NCBI GenBank assembly: GCA_016000195.1
Contig: JAECRO010000007.1
Location: 22,528-86,527, forward strand
Origin: Burkholderiales bacterium
GTDB lineage: Bacteria > Pseudomonadota > Gammaproteobacteria > Burkholderiales > Burkholderiaceae_C
DNA: 64,000 bases
Direction of reading: 5' to 3'
Numbering within the stretch: position 1 is the first letter of the stretch; each line of letters begins with the position of its first letter. Below, piece by piece: positions 1 to 6,604 of this stretch. The position numbers and the translations under genes were made by a program. The notes under the pieces are model-generated. The model was not told where the DNA came from, did not search any database, and saw only the letters and a list, made by a program, of their open reading frames with translations.

Positions 1-819
1 GTCGCGGTGGGTGGCCGACACCACCCGCAGGTCGGCATGGCGCAACTCGTTGCTGCCCACGCGGCGGTAGGTGCCGCTCTCCAGCAGGCGCAGCAGCTTG
101 ACCTGCATGGTCAGCGGAATGTCGCCCACTTCGTCGAGGAACAGCGTGCCGCCGCTGGCCGCTTCGACCAGGCCGCCCCGGGCCGAGATGGCGCCGGTGA
201 AAGCGCCGCGCTCGTGGCCGAACAGTTCGGACTCGAACAGGTTTTCAGGCAGGCTGGAGCAGTCCACCACCACCAGCGGCCGCTGGGCGCGCAGGCTGGC
301 TTCATGCACGGCGCGCGCCACCAGTTCCTTGCCGGTGCCCGACTCGCCCAGCAGCAGCACCGCAGCCTGCGACGGGGCCACGCGGGCCACCAGCGCCAGC
401 ATGCGCTGAAAGGCCGCCGCCCGCCCAATCAGGCCATGGGCCGCAGGCTGGCCCTTGGCGACCCGCAGCGGCTCCATTTTTTCAACAAAAAAGGCCTGCG
501 CACCGCTCGCATCGAGCAGTGGGGCCAGCTCGATGTTGACGTATTCCTCGCCCTGCGGCGTGTGGTGCAGGTGCAGCACACGCTCGCGCTGGCCCGATTC
601 ACGCGAGCGCGCCAGCGGGCACGATTCGCCGGACTGGTCGCACGGCATGCTGAAGTGGTGCGACACCTCGTAGCAGGTGCGCCCCACCACGCTGCGCTCG
701 GGGCTGTACTGGCGCCGGTAGGCCGCATTGGCCGCCAGGATGCGGTAGCGGGTGTCGAACAGGATATGCGGCTCGCTCAGGCCCTCCAGATAGGAGACGA
801 GTTCAGGCAGGGGTTGCAT
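1..819 (-). CDS. sigma54-dependent enhancer-binding regulator with N-terminal PAS domain (partial)
   Basis: Bacterial enhancer-binding protein that would use ATP to open sigma54 promoters. The 273 visible residues start at ATG 819; the C-terminal part of the AAA+ domain and the DNA-binding domain lie beyond base 1. A PAS-like sensor domain covers about residues 10-115 and holds three cysteines, C49, C60 and C67, in a CYEV...MPC...CPL arrangement that suggests metal or redox sensing (inference). The AAA+ domain shows Walker A GESGTGKE (158-165), the sigma54-contact loop GAFTGA (205-210) and Walker B GGTLFLDE (223-230). It is divergent from cydPABX, whose promoter has a sigma54 signature, so it is the obvious candidate activator. 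The inducing signal is unknown; low oxygen, NO or sulfur stress all fit the targets. Confidence 0.9.
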   Translation of the reverse strand, partial: MQPLPELVSYLEGLSEPHILFDTRYRILAANAAYRRQYSPERSVVGRTCYEVSHHFSMPCDQSGESCPLARSRESGQRERVLHLHHTPQGEEYVNIELAPLLDASGAQAFFVEKMEPLRVAKGQPAAHGLIGRAAAFQRMLALVARVAPSQAAVLLLGESGTGKELVARAVHEASLRAQRPLVVVDCSSLPENLFESELFGHERGAFTGAISARGGLVEAASGGTLFLDEVGDIPLTMQVKLLRLLESGTYRRVGSNELRHADLRVVSATHRD

Positions 820-858
820 GGCAGTCCTTTTTTAGGCTGAACGCAGTATAGGGAGCAA

Positions 859-927
859 CTGCCAACGACTCTGCCAATGCCGCCGGTTTGCGTCAAGAAT
901 GGCAGTTATTGCCGGAACTGGCGGCAG
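859..927 (+). promoter_or_regulatory. candidate upstream activator sites (CTGCC motifs) for the cyd sigma54 promoter
   Basis: CTGCC occurs at 859-863 and 871-875, and its complement GGCAG at 901-905 and 923-927; a palindrome GGCA-N5-TGCC spans 901-913. The sites lie 60-130 bp upstream of the -24 element, the normal range for an enhancer. The same motif recurs upstream of the other sigma54 promoter at 5829. Binding by the 1-819 regulator is an inference. Confidence 0.55.
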
Positions 928-948
928 AAAAAATCATCACTCCCAACT

Positions 949-960
949 CAATCCATTGAT
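949..960 (+). promoter_or_regulatory. IHF-like site (shared 12-mer CAATCCATTGAT)
   Basis: The complement ATCAATGGATTG fits the IHF core ATCAA-N4-TTR. It sits between the CTGCC sites and the sigma54 promoter, where a DNA bend would bring the activator to the polymerase. An identical 12-mer occurs at 5788-5799, at nearly the same distance from its own TGGCAC (41 bp there, 40 bp here). Confidence 0.55.
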
Positions 961-988
961 CTAAAAGAGATTTTTTAAAATCTCAACG

Positions 989-1003
989 TGGCACGCTTCT
1001 TGA
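989..1003 (+). promoter_or_regulatory. sigma54 (-24/-12) promoter of cydPABX
   Basis: TGGCAC-GCTTC-TTGA matches the RpoN consensus TGGCAC-N5-TTGC except for the last base. The -24 GG lies at 990-991 and the -12 GA at 1002-1003, giving an expected start near 1014, 20 bp before the cydP start codon. The divergent sigma54 activator gene and the upstream repeats support it. Confidence 0.8.
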
Positions 1004-1032
1004 TATCAAAGGGCTGCAAGACGCTAGACCCC

Positions 1033-1218
1033 ATGAAACCCCAAGACAAAACCCTGTTGCAAAAACTGGCCTTGGCGCTGGTCATCAAGCTGCTCTTGCT
1101 GGCGGCTTTGTGGTGGGGCTTTGTCCGCGACCAGCGCGTGGTGGTCGATGGCGATGCCGCCGCCGCGCAGCTGCTGGGCTCGGGGAACGTCAAAAACCCT
1201 CAAGGAGTAATCCGGTGA
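1033..1218 (+). CDS. cydP: CydP, putative small subunit of cytochrome bd oxidase
   Basis: A 61-residue protein with one hydrophobic helix (about residues 10-28, KLALALVIKLLLLAALWW) followed by a short soluble tail. Length, position directly before cydA and the WWGFVRDQRV motif fit the CydP family found beside proteobacterial bd oxidases. It probably contacts CydA in the inner membrane; an effect on assembly or stability is family-level inference. It is the first gene after the sigma54 promoter. Its TGA stop overlaps the GTG start of cydA (GTGA, 1215-1218), so the two are translationally coupled. Confidence 0.8.
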   Translation: MKPQDKTLLQKLALALVIKLLLLAALWWGFVRDQRVVVDGDAAAAQLLGSGNVKNPQGVIR

Positions 1219-2786
1219 TTTCTGAACAACTGGTCAACCTGTCGCGGCTGCAGTTTGCCGCCACGGCGCTGTACCACTTTCTTTTTGTGCCGCTGACCCT
1301 CGGCATGGTCTGGATGCTGGTCATCATGGAAAGTGTCTATGTGATGACGGGCAACGTCGTCTGGAAAGACATGACGCGCTTTTGGGGCAAGCTGTTCGGC
1401 ATCAACTTTGCGCTGGGCGTGACCACCGGCATCACGCTCGAATTCCAGTTCGGCACCAACTGGGCCTACTACTCGCACTACGTGGGCGACATCTTTGGCG
1501 CGCCGCTGGCGATTGAAGGGCTGATGGCCTTCTTTCTTGAGTCCACCATGATCGGCCTGTTCTTTTTTGGCTGGGACCGCCTTTCAAAAACCCAGCACCT
1601 GATGGTCAGCACGCTGATGGCGGTCGGCACCAACCTTTCGGCGCTGTGGATTTTGATTGCCAACGGCTGGATGCAGAACCCGGTCGGCGCCGAATTCAGC
1701 TACCAGACGATGCGCATGGAAATGACCAACTTCTGGGCCGTGGTCTTCAACCCCGACGCGCAGGCCAAGTTCGTGCATACCGTCTCAGCCGGTTACGTGA
1801 CTGGCGCGATGTTTGTGCTGTCGATTTCGAGCTGGTATCTGCTGAAAAAGCGCGATGTGGAATTTGCCAGGCGCAGCTTTCGCGTGGCGGCCGCCTTTGG
1901 CCTGGCCAGCGTTTGCTCGGTGATTGTGCTGGGCGACGAATCGGGCTACACCGTGGGCGAGGCGCAGCAGACCAAGATGGCTGCGCTTGAAGCCATGTGG
2001 GACACCAAGCCCGCGCCCGCGCCGCTGACGCTGGTGGCCAGCATCAACGAAGCCGAGCAAAAGAACAACTGGGAAATCGAGATTCCCTGGCTCATGGGCC
2101 TGATTGGCACGCGCTCGGTCAGCAAGGAAATTCCGGGCATTCTTGACATCAAGGCCAGGAATCGCGAGCGCATCGTGCAGGGCATTTTGGCCGTCAACGC
2201 CCTGGAAGCGCTGCGCGCCCACCGCGATGACGCCGCCGCCAAAGAACAGTTTGAAAAACACAAGGCCGACCTGGGCTTTGGCCTGCTGCTCAAGAAATAC
2301 GTGGTCGATGTGAACCAGGCCACACCCGAAATCATCGACAAGGCGATGAACGACACCGTGCCGCGCGTCACGCCAATGTTCTGGTCCTTCCGCATCATGG
2401 TCGGCCTGGGCTTTGCCATGCTGGCGCTGTTTGCCCTGACTTTCTGGAGCACGCTCAAGACCACCGTCCAGCCCCGCCCGTGGCTGTTGCGCTGGGCGCT
2501 GTGGATGCTGCCGGCGCCATGGATTTCGTGCGAGCTGGGCTGGTTTGTGGCCGAGTACGGCCGCCAGCCCTGGACGATTTACGGCGTGCTGCCCACGCAC
2601 CTGAGCGTGTCCACGCTGAGCGTGAACAGCCTGTATGGCTCGCTGGCCGGGTTTGTCGGTTTTTACACCGTGCTGCTGATGGTCGAGATGTTTTTGATGC
2701 TCAAGTTTGCGCGCATCGGTCCGGGCAGCCTGGGCACCGGCCGCTATGAGCGCGAAACGGCGCACACCACCCCGGCACACGCCTGA
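1215..2786 (+). CDS. cydA: cytochrome bd ubiquinol oxidase subunit I
   Basis: Inner-membrane subunit carrying the haems and the quinol site; the complex reduces O2 to water with high affinity and without proton pumping. The 523-residue protein has the usual many-helix layout. Visible landmarks are the haem-ligand His in LYHFLFVPLT near residue 21, the conserved segment with FVHTVSAGYVTG, and the C-terminal GWFVAEYGRQPW signature. A long periplasmic quinol loop follows DESGYTVGEAQQ, as in the long-Q-loop (E. coli) type. GTG at 1215 is chosen because it overlaps the cydP stop and follows CAAGGAGTAA; an earlier in-frame ATG at 1110 would run through cydP. Confidence 0.97.
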   Translation: MISEQLVNLSRLQFAATALYHFLFVPLTLGMVWMLVIMESVYVMTGNVVWKDMTRFWGKLFGINFALGVTTGITLEFQFGTNWAYYSHYVGDIFGAPLAIEGLMAFFLESTMIGLFFFGWDRLSKTQHLMVSTLMAVGTNLSALWILIANGWMQNPVGAEFSYQTMRMEMTNFWAVVFNPDAQAKFVHTVSAGYVTGAMFVLSISSWYLLKKRDVEFARRSFRVAAAFGLASVCSVIVLGDESGYTVGEAQQTKMAALEAMWDTKPAPAPLTLVASINEAEQKNNWEIEIPWLMGLIGTRSVSKEIPGILDIKARNRERIVQGILAVNALEALRAHRDDAAAKEQFEKHKADLGFGLLLKKYVVDVNQATPEIIDKAMNDTVPRVTPMFWSFRIMVGLGFAMLALFALTFWSTLKTTVQPRPWLLRWALWMLPAPWISCELGWFVAEYGRQPWTIYGVLPTHLSVSTLSVNSLYGSLAGFVGFYTVLLMVEMFLMLKFARIGPGSLGTGRYERETAHTTPAHA

Positions 2787-2798
2787 AGGAGAACAAGC

Positions 2799-3935
2799 AT
2801 GCTGGACTATCCAACCCTGAAAATCATCTGGTGGCTGCTCGTGGGCGTGCTGCTGACGGGCTTTGCCATCATGGACGGCCACGACATGGGCGTGGGAACG
2901 CTGCTGCCCTTTGTCGGCCGGAGCGACCTGGAGCGCCGCGTCGTCATCAACACCGTGGGGCCGCACTGGGACGGCAACCAGGTCTGGTTCATCACGGCGG
3001 GCGGGGCTATTTTCGCGGCCTGGCCGCTGGTCTATGCCACCGCTTTCAGCGGTTTTTACTGGGCCATGCTGGCGGTACTGTGGGCGCTGTTTTTCCGGCC
3101 CGTGGGCTTTGACTACCGCAGCAAAATCCACAATGCCGCCTGGCGCAGCACCTGGGACTGGGGCCTGTTCATCGGCGGGGCCGTGCCGCCGCTGATTTTT
3201 GGCGTGGCCTTTGGCAACCTGCTGCAGGGCGTGCCCTTCGGTTTTGATGCGTACATGGTTTCCACCTACACCGGCACGTTCTGGCAGCTGCTCAACCCGT
3301 TTGCCCTGCTGGCCGGCGTGGTCAGCAGCGCCATGATCACGATGCACGGCGGCGCCTACCTGGCGCACCGCACCGAAGGCGTGATTCAGGCGCGCGCCAT
3401 CAAGGGCGCGGTGGGCGCGGCGCTGGTCATGGCGCTGGCCTTCGTGGCGGCCGGCTTCTGGCTGCAGGGCATGGACGGCTACCGCATCACCTCAGCCATC
3501 GACCCCTCGGCCCTGCCCGACCCCATGAACAAAACCGTGGTGCGCGAAGCCGGCGCCTGGATGGCCAATTACAGCCGCCAGCCGCTGCTGTGGCTGCTGC
3601 CAGCGCTGGGCGCGGGCGGCGCGCTGCTGGTCGCCGCCCTGCTGCGGGCACGCCGCACGCTGACGGCATTTGCGGCGTCGGCGCTGGCGCTGACAGGGGT
3701 GATTGGCACGGCGGGCGCCTCGATGTTTCCCTTCGTCATGCCCTCGTCCACCCTGCCCGCCGCCAGCCTGACGGTGTGGGACAGCGTTTCGAGCCACCTC
3801 ACGCTGTCCATCATGTTCTGGGCCACGCTGATCTTCATTCCGCTGATCATGGTGTACACCGGCTGGGCCTACAGCGTCATGCGCGGCAAGGTCACGGCGG
3901 CCTATATTCAGGAAAACGACCATGCCGCTTATTGA
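2799..3935 (+). CDS. cydB: cytochrome bd ubiquinol oxidase subunit II
   Basis: Second large membrane subunit of the bd oxidase, pairing with CydA. The 378-residue length is normal. The N-terminal FAIMDGHDMGVG and the GNQVWFITAGGAIFAAWP segment are typical of the family, and about eight hydrophobic helices can be seen. It starts 12 nt after the cydA stop behind AAGGAGAACAAGC. CydX, YbgE and CydP encoded alongside complete a full cyd set; cydDC is not in this window. Confidence 0.97.
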   Translation: MLDYPTLKIIWWLLVGVLLTGFAIMDGHDMGVGTLLPFVGRSDLERRVVINTVGPHWDGNQVWFITAGGAIFAAWPLVYATAFSGFYWAMLAVLWALFFRPVGFDYRSKIHNAAWRSTWDWGLFIGGAVPPLIFGVAFGNLLQGVPFGFDAYMVSTYTGTFWQLLNPFALLAGVVSSAMITMHGGAYLAHRTEGVIQARAIKGAVGAALVMALAFVAAGFWLQGMDGYRITSAIDPSALPDPMNKTVVREAGAWMANYSRQPLLWLLPALGAGGALLVAALLRARRTLTAFAASALALTGVIGTAGASMFPFVMPSSTLPAASLTVWDSVSSHLTLSIMFWATLIFIPLIMVYTGWAYSVMRGKVTAAYIQENDHAAY

Positions 3936-4002
3936 GCTTTCTGAGCTTATTGAGCTTTCAGCCGCTGGCAGCCTGTCAACCCTCATTGAAAAGGAACGCA
4001 TC

Positions 4003-4122
4003 ATGTGGTATTTCGCCTGGATACTGGGGGTCGGCTTTGCGGTGCTGCTGGCTATTTTGAACGCCATATGGGGCGAGAACGAGGAAGCCCGCGCCCAGGC
4101 CCGCAAGACGGGCATCCGGTAA
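4003..4122 (+). CDS. cydX: CydX, small subunit of cytochrome bd oxidase
   Basis: A 39-residue single-helix protein starting MWYFAWILGVGFAVLLAI with a polar C-terminus (NEEARAQARKTGIR). This matches CydX, which binds CydA and stabilises the haem b595/d site. ATG 4003 is preferred over an in-frame ATG at 3922 because MWYFAWILG is the family N-terminus and AAGGAACGCATC supplies a ribosome binding site. The 67-nt spacer after cydB contains a duplicated ATTGAGCTTTC motif. The TAA stop overlaps the next ATG (TAATG). Confidence 0.93.
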   Translation: MWYFAWILGVGFAVLLAILNAIWGENEEARAQARKTGIR

Positions 4123-4460
4123 TGCCGGACACGCCCGTGGCGCCTGCCAGCGGCGCGGATGACAGCGGTGATGATGCCCGCGCCATGCCGGGCAGCGCCG
4201 CCATTCATCGGCCCTGCCTTCTGCTGGCCATCAGCCTCATGCTGGCGGGCAGCATTTATCCCTTGCTGTTCGCCGGGTCGGATGGCAAGGCCAGCCATGG
4301 CCTGGCGATGGCGCTGTTCTGGGCCATGAGCGCGGGCTTTGTCCGCGGCGTGGGATTTATTCCCCGCACACGCGTCTGGCGCCTGCTGTTTTCAGGCTGG
4401 TCCTGCCTGGCCGGCTTGCTGCTGGCCACCGGGCTGCGCTGGGGCGGGCCATTATTTTGA
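4122..4460 (+). CDS. ybgE: cyd operon protein YbgE
   Basis: A 112-residue membrane protein of the Cyd_oper_YbgE family. After a polar N-terminus of about 30 residues come three hydrophobic helices (LLLAISLMLAGSIYPLLF; GLAMALFWAMSAGF; LAGLLLATGL). The FVRGVGFIPR segment between helices is the family signature. It overlaps the cydX stop by one base and is overlapped by the next gene, so it is translated from the cyd mRNA. The molecular role of YbgE is not established; its linkage to bd oxidase is conserved. Confidence 0.88.
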   Translation: MPDTPVAPASGADDSGDDARAMPGSAAIHRPCLLLAISLMLAGSIYPLLFAGSDGKASHGLAMALFWAMSAGFVRGVGFIPRTRVWRLLFSGWSCLAGLLLATGLRWGGPLF

Positions 4461-5002
4461 AAGAAAGAAACCTCTTGACCACCGACACAAACCCCATCAC
4501 GCCCGCTCGCGTGACCGCCTACGAAACCCTGGGTGGCGCCCCTGGCGTGCGGCAACTGGTCAGCCGTTTTTACGCGCTGATGGATGAATTGCCCGAAGCC
4601 TATGCCGTGCGCTGCCTGCACCCCGAAAGCCTGCAGGGCAGCGCGCAGAGCCTGTTTGAATTTCTCTCGGGCTGGCTGGGCGGGCCGCCGCTGTACAGCG
4701 AGAAAAAAGGCCATCCCCGCCTGCGCATGCGCCACAGCCCGTATGCCATCGGGCCACGAGTGCGCGACGAGTGGATGCTGTGCATGACGCAGGCCCTGAC
4801 CGAACAGGTCGCCGACGAAGCCTTTCGCGCCCAGCTGATCCAGGCCTTTGCCCAGACCGCCCATCACCTGCTCAACACGCAGGGCGGCGGCGCGTGCCCG
4901 GCCGGCCATGCCGGACAGCACGCGCCTGCATGGGCTAGCCTGCCGGGGCGCAGCTCTGCACCTGAAACTTCTTCAACCACCCAGGATCAAGACCCACCAT
5001 GA
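4457..5002 (+). CDS. group II truncated haemoglobin
   Basis: A small haem globin likely to bind O2 or NO and protect or feed the neighbouring bd oxidase. The globin covers about residues 20-140 of 181. It shows the proximal-His region LRMRHSPYAIG and the Trp of DEWMLCM typical of group II. The last 35 residues are Pro/Ser-rich and probably disordered. The start is uncertain: TTG 4457 overlaps the ybgE stop (TTGA), which suits the chain of coupled genes; TTG 4475 is an alternative. The end overlaps the next gene by ATGA. Confidence 0.82.
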   Translation: MKERNLLTTDTNPITPARVTAYETLGGAPGVRQLVSRFYALMDELPEAYAVRCLHPESLQGSAQSLFEFLSGWLGGPPLYSEKKGHPRLRMRHSPYAIGPRVRDEWMLCMTQALTEQVADEAFRAQLIQAFAQTAHHLLNTQGGGACPAGHAGQHAPAWASLPGRSSAPETSSTTQDQDPP

Positions 5003-5613
5003 CCTCTCCCCTGAACTTCTGGGACCAGCGCTTTGCGCAGCCCGGCTACAAATACGGCCTGGAGCCGAATGCCTTTCTGCGCGAACAGGCCGGCCGCCTG
5101 AATCCTGCCAGCCGCGTGCTGGCGCCGGGCGACGGCGAAGGCCGCAACGGCGTCTGGCTGGCCGGGCAAGGCCACACGGTCACGGCCGTGGACGCCTCGC
5201 GCATCGGCCTGCAAAAAGCCCGGGAACTGGCCGCCAGCCGGGGCGTGGCGCTGACCACCGAGCTGGCCGACCTGACGGACTGGGCGCCCGAAGCAGCCAG
5301 CCTGGACGCCGTGGTGCTGATCTACACCCACCTGCCCGGCGCCATTCGCCAGCGCGCCCACCGCCGCCTGGCGCAGGGCCTGCGGGCTGGCGGCTGGCTG
5401 ATTCTGGAAGCCTTTCACCCGGCCCAGCTGGCCCACGCCAGCGGCGGCCCCAAGGACGCCGACATGCTCTACACACCCGAGCTGCTGGACGCTGATTTCG
5501 ACGGCCTGCTGGCGCCCGTGCTGTCCTGGCACGGCGAAACCATCCTGTCCGAAGGCCCTGGCCACCAGGGCCTGGCGCATGTGACGCGCTGGCTGGGGCA
5601 GCGTTTGGCATAA
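4999..5613 (+). CDS. class I SAM-dependent methyltransferase
   Basis: A 204-residue soluble methyltransferase of the TehB/thiopurine-like group. It begins with the FWDQRFAQPGYKYG segment common to that group. Motif I is VLAPGDGEGRNGVWLA (about 39-54) and the acidic residue ending beta-2 is in TAVDAS. The substrate is not evident; small-molecule thiol or metalloid methylation is the family precedent. It is the last gene of the cyd operon, coupled by ATGA to the globin gene. Its stop codon abuts an inverted copy of the genomic repeat. Confidence 0.85.
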   Translation: MTSPLNFWDQRFAQPGYKYGLEPNAFLREQAGRLNPASRVLAPGDGEGRNGVWLAGQGHTVTAVDASRIGLQKARELAASRGVALTTELADLTDWAPEAASLDAVVLIYTHLPGAIRQRAHRRLAQGLRAGGWLILEAFHPAQLAHASGGPKDADMLYTPELLDADFDGLLAPVLSWHGETILSEGPGHQGLAHVTRWLGQRLA

Positions 5614-5669
5614 AAACAGCCCCTGGCGCATGCTGCACCTGCATAAGCAGCTATTGTTTTAATAGCAAT
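5613..5669 (-). repeat. copy of the 55-60 bp interspersed repeat
   Basis: Read on the minus strand it is the GCTATT-AAAA-AATAGCTGCTT core followed by a GC-rich stretch and ending in CTGTTTTTA. It touches the methyltransferase stop codon. Related copies lie at 23960, 25851, 30377, 35710 and 48501, and inside coding sequence at 52809 and 56244. Confidence 0.7.
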
Positions 5670-5686
5670 CAGCAATCCCGTCGAAA

Positions 5687-5723
5687 CTGCCAATCGCTGC
5701 CAAATTACTGCCACAGCGCTGCC
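5687..5723 (+). promoter_or_regulatory. phased CTGCC repeats, candidate activator sites
   Basis: Four direct copies of CTGCC begin at 5687, 5697, 5708 and 5719, that is with periods of 10, 11 and 11 bp, so all face the same side of the helix. They lie 105-140 bp upstream of the sigma54 promoter at 5829. The first two copies resemble the pair at 859-875, which suggests the same regulator binds both. Confidence 0.55.
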
Positions 5724-5787
5724 AGCCTTGGCCTGAAATGACCGCCATTCGTCAGCATGACGGCTCAGCCGATCCAGGCAATGGCTT

Positions 5788-5799
5788 CAATCCATTGAT
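5788..5799 (+). promoter_or_regulatory. IHF-like site
   Basis: CAATCCATTGAT, identical to 949-960. With one more base its complement AATCAATGGATTG fully matches the IHF consensus WATCAA-N4-TTR. It begins 41 bp upstream of TGGCAC. Confidence 0.6.
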
Positions 5800-5828
5800 T
5801 TTCAACAGCTTTTTACCAGCACCGGGCG

Positions 5829-5843
5829 TGGCACGGTTTTTGA
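5829..5843 (+). promoter_or_regulatory. sigma54 (-24/-12) promoter of the MBL-ccoG unit
   Basis: TGGCAC-GGTTT-TTGA, the same element as at 989-1003. The -24 GG is at 5830-5831 and the -12 GA at 5842-5843. The expected transcript starts near 5854, about 70 nt before the MBL-fold gene. Confidence 0.8.
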
Positions 5844-5923
5844 TAACAGCATGTGCATGCCGGCCGTTTGCCTCGTCAATGCCGGAAGGCATTTCAGCCC
5901 CGCTTCCCACGAAAGAAACCCCG

Positions 5924-6592
5924 ATGTATTTCCGCATCCTGCCTGACGACGCCAGCGGCGAGATGACCTACCTGCTGGCCGACATGGACGCGCGCGAAGC
6001 GCTGCTGGTGGATCCGCGCGGGCGCGACTTGCCGGTGCTCAGCGCGCTGCTGGCCGAGCGCGAGTTGCGCCTGCGCTGGGTGCTGCGCACCCATCAGCAC
6101 GACGAGCGCATGCCGCAGGAGCCGGCCTTGCTGGCAAGTCTGGGTGCCCCGGTGGTGCAGGGCCAGGCCGGGCCGGGCATCTGCCTGGCCGGCGAAGGCG
6201 ATGTGCGGCCCTTCGGCAACGAACTGGTGCGGGTGCTGGCCACGCCCGGCCATACCGCCGGATGCCTGAGCTTTGCCTGGCGCGACCGTTTGTTCTGCGG
6301 CGGCCTGCTGGCCATCGACACCTGCCCGCACCAGCCCCGGCCGGCCGCGCCCGAAGCGCTTTGGGACAGCGTGAAGCAGCGCGTCTTCACCCTGCCCGAC
6401 GAGACGCTGCTGTTTGCCGCCCACGAACGCCGCTCGCGCGCCGTCAGCACGGTGCTGGAGCAGCGGCGCTGGCACCCGTTTTTTGCAGTATTGTCGCGCG
6501 ACGCCTTCCTGGCGCGCGTTGCCGCCCTGCCCGGTTCAGGCGCGCCAGAGAACCCTGTGTTTCACCGCCATGCAGACATGGCAGATCGGTAA
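5924..6592 (+). CDS. ETHE1-like metallo-beta-lactamase-fold protein with a degenerate metal site
   Basis: A 222-residue MBL-fold protein. Its second half (ALWDSVKQRVFTLPDETLLF...STVLEQRRWHP) lines up by eye with persulfide dioxygenases of the ETHE1 group. The first metal motif reads THQHDERM (57-62) instead of THxHxDH, the second His is kept in TPGHTAGC (H110), and the Asp expected in LFTGD is glycine (LFCGG, residue 127). Full dioxygenase activity is therefore doubtful; it may bind glutathione persulfide or act as a sensor (inference). ATG 5924 follows GAAAGAAACCCCG; an upstream in-frame extension to 5738 would cover the promoter. It is 12 nt from ccoG. Confidence 0.75.
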   Translation: MYFRILPDDASGEMTYLLADMDAREALLVDPRGRDLPVLSALLAERELRLRWVLRTHQHDERMPQEPALLASLGAPVVQGQAGPGICLAGEGDVRPFGNELVRVLATPGHTAGCLSFAWRDRLFCGGLLAIDTCPHQPRPAAPEALWDSVKQRVFTLPDETLLFAAHERRSRAVSTVLEQRRWHPFFAVLSRDAFLARVAALPGSGAPENPVFHRHADMADR

Positions 6593-6604
6593 AAGGAAAA
6601 GCAA

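Noticed and set aside
1000..1009. TTGATATCAA palindrome as an FNR box before cydP
   Set aside because: The half sites are adjacent instead of separated by four bases; it overlaps the sigma54 -12 element.
1785..3368. Minus-strand open frame of 527 codons across cydA and cydB
   Set aside because: Antisense to two clear genes and spans their junction; no domain.
3922..4002. In-frame extension of cydX to ATG 3922
   Set aside because: It overlaps the end of cydB, encodes a short duplicated Leu/Glu/Ser stretch and is absent from the CydX family; the MWYFAWILG start is used instead.
5738..5923. N-terminal extension of the MBL-fold gene
   Set aside because: It would cover the IHF-like site and sigma54 promoter and has no match to the family N-terminus.
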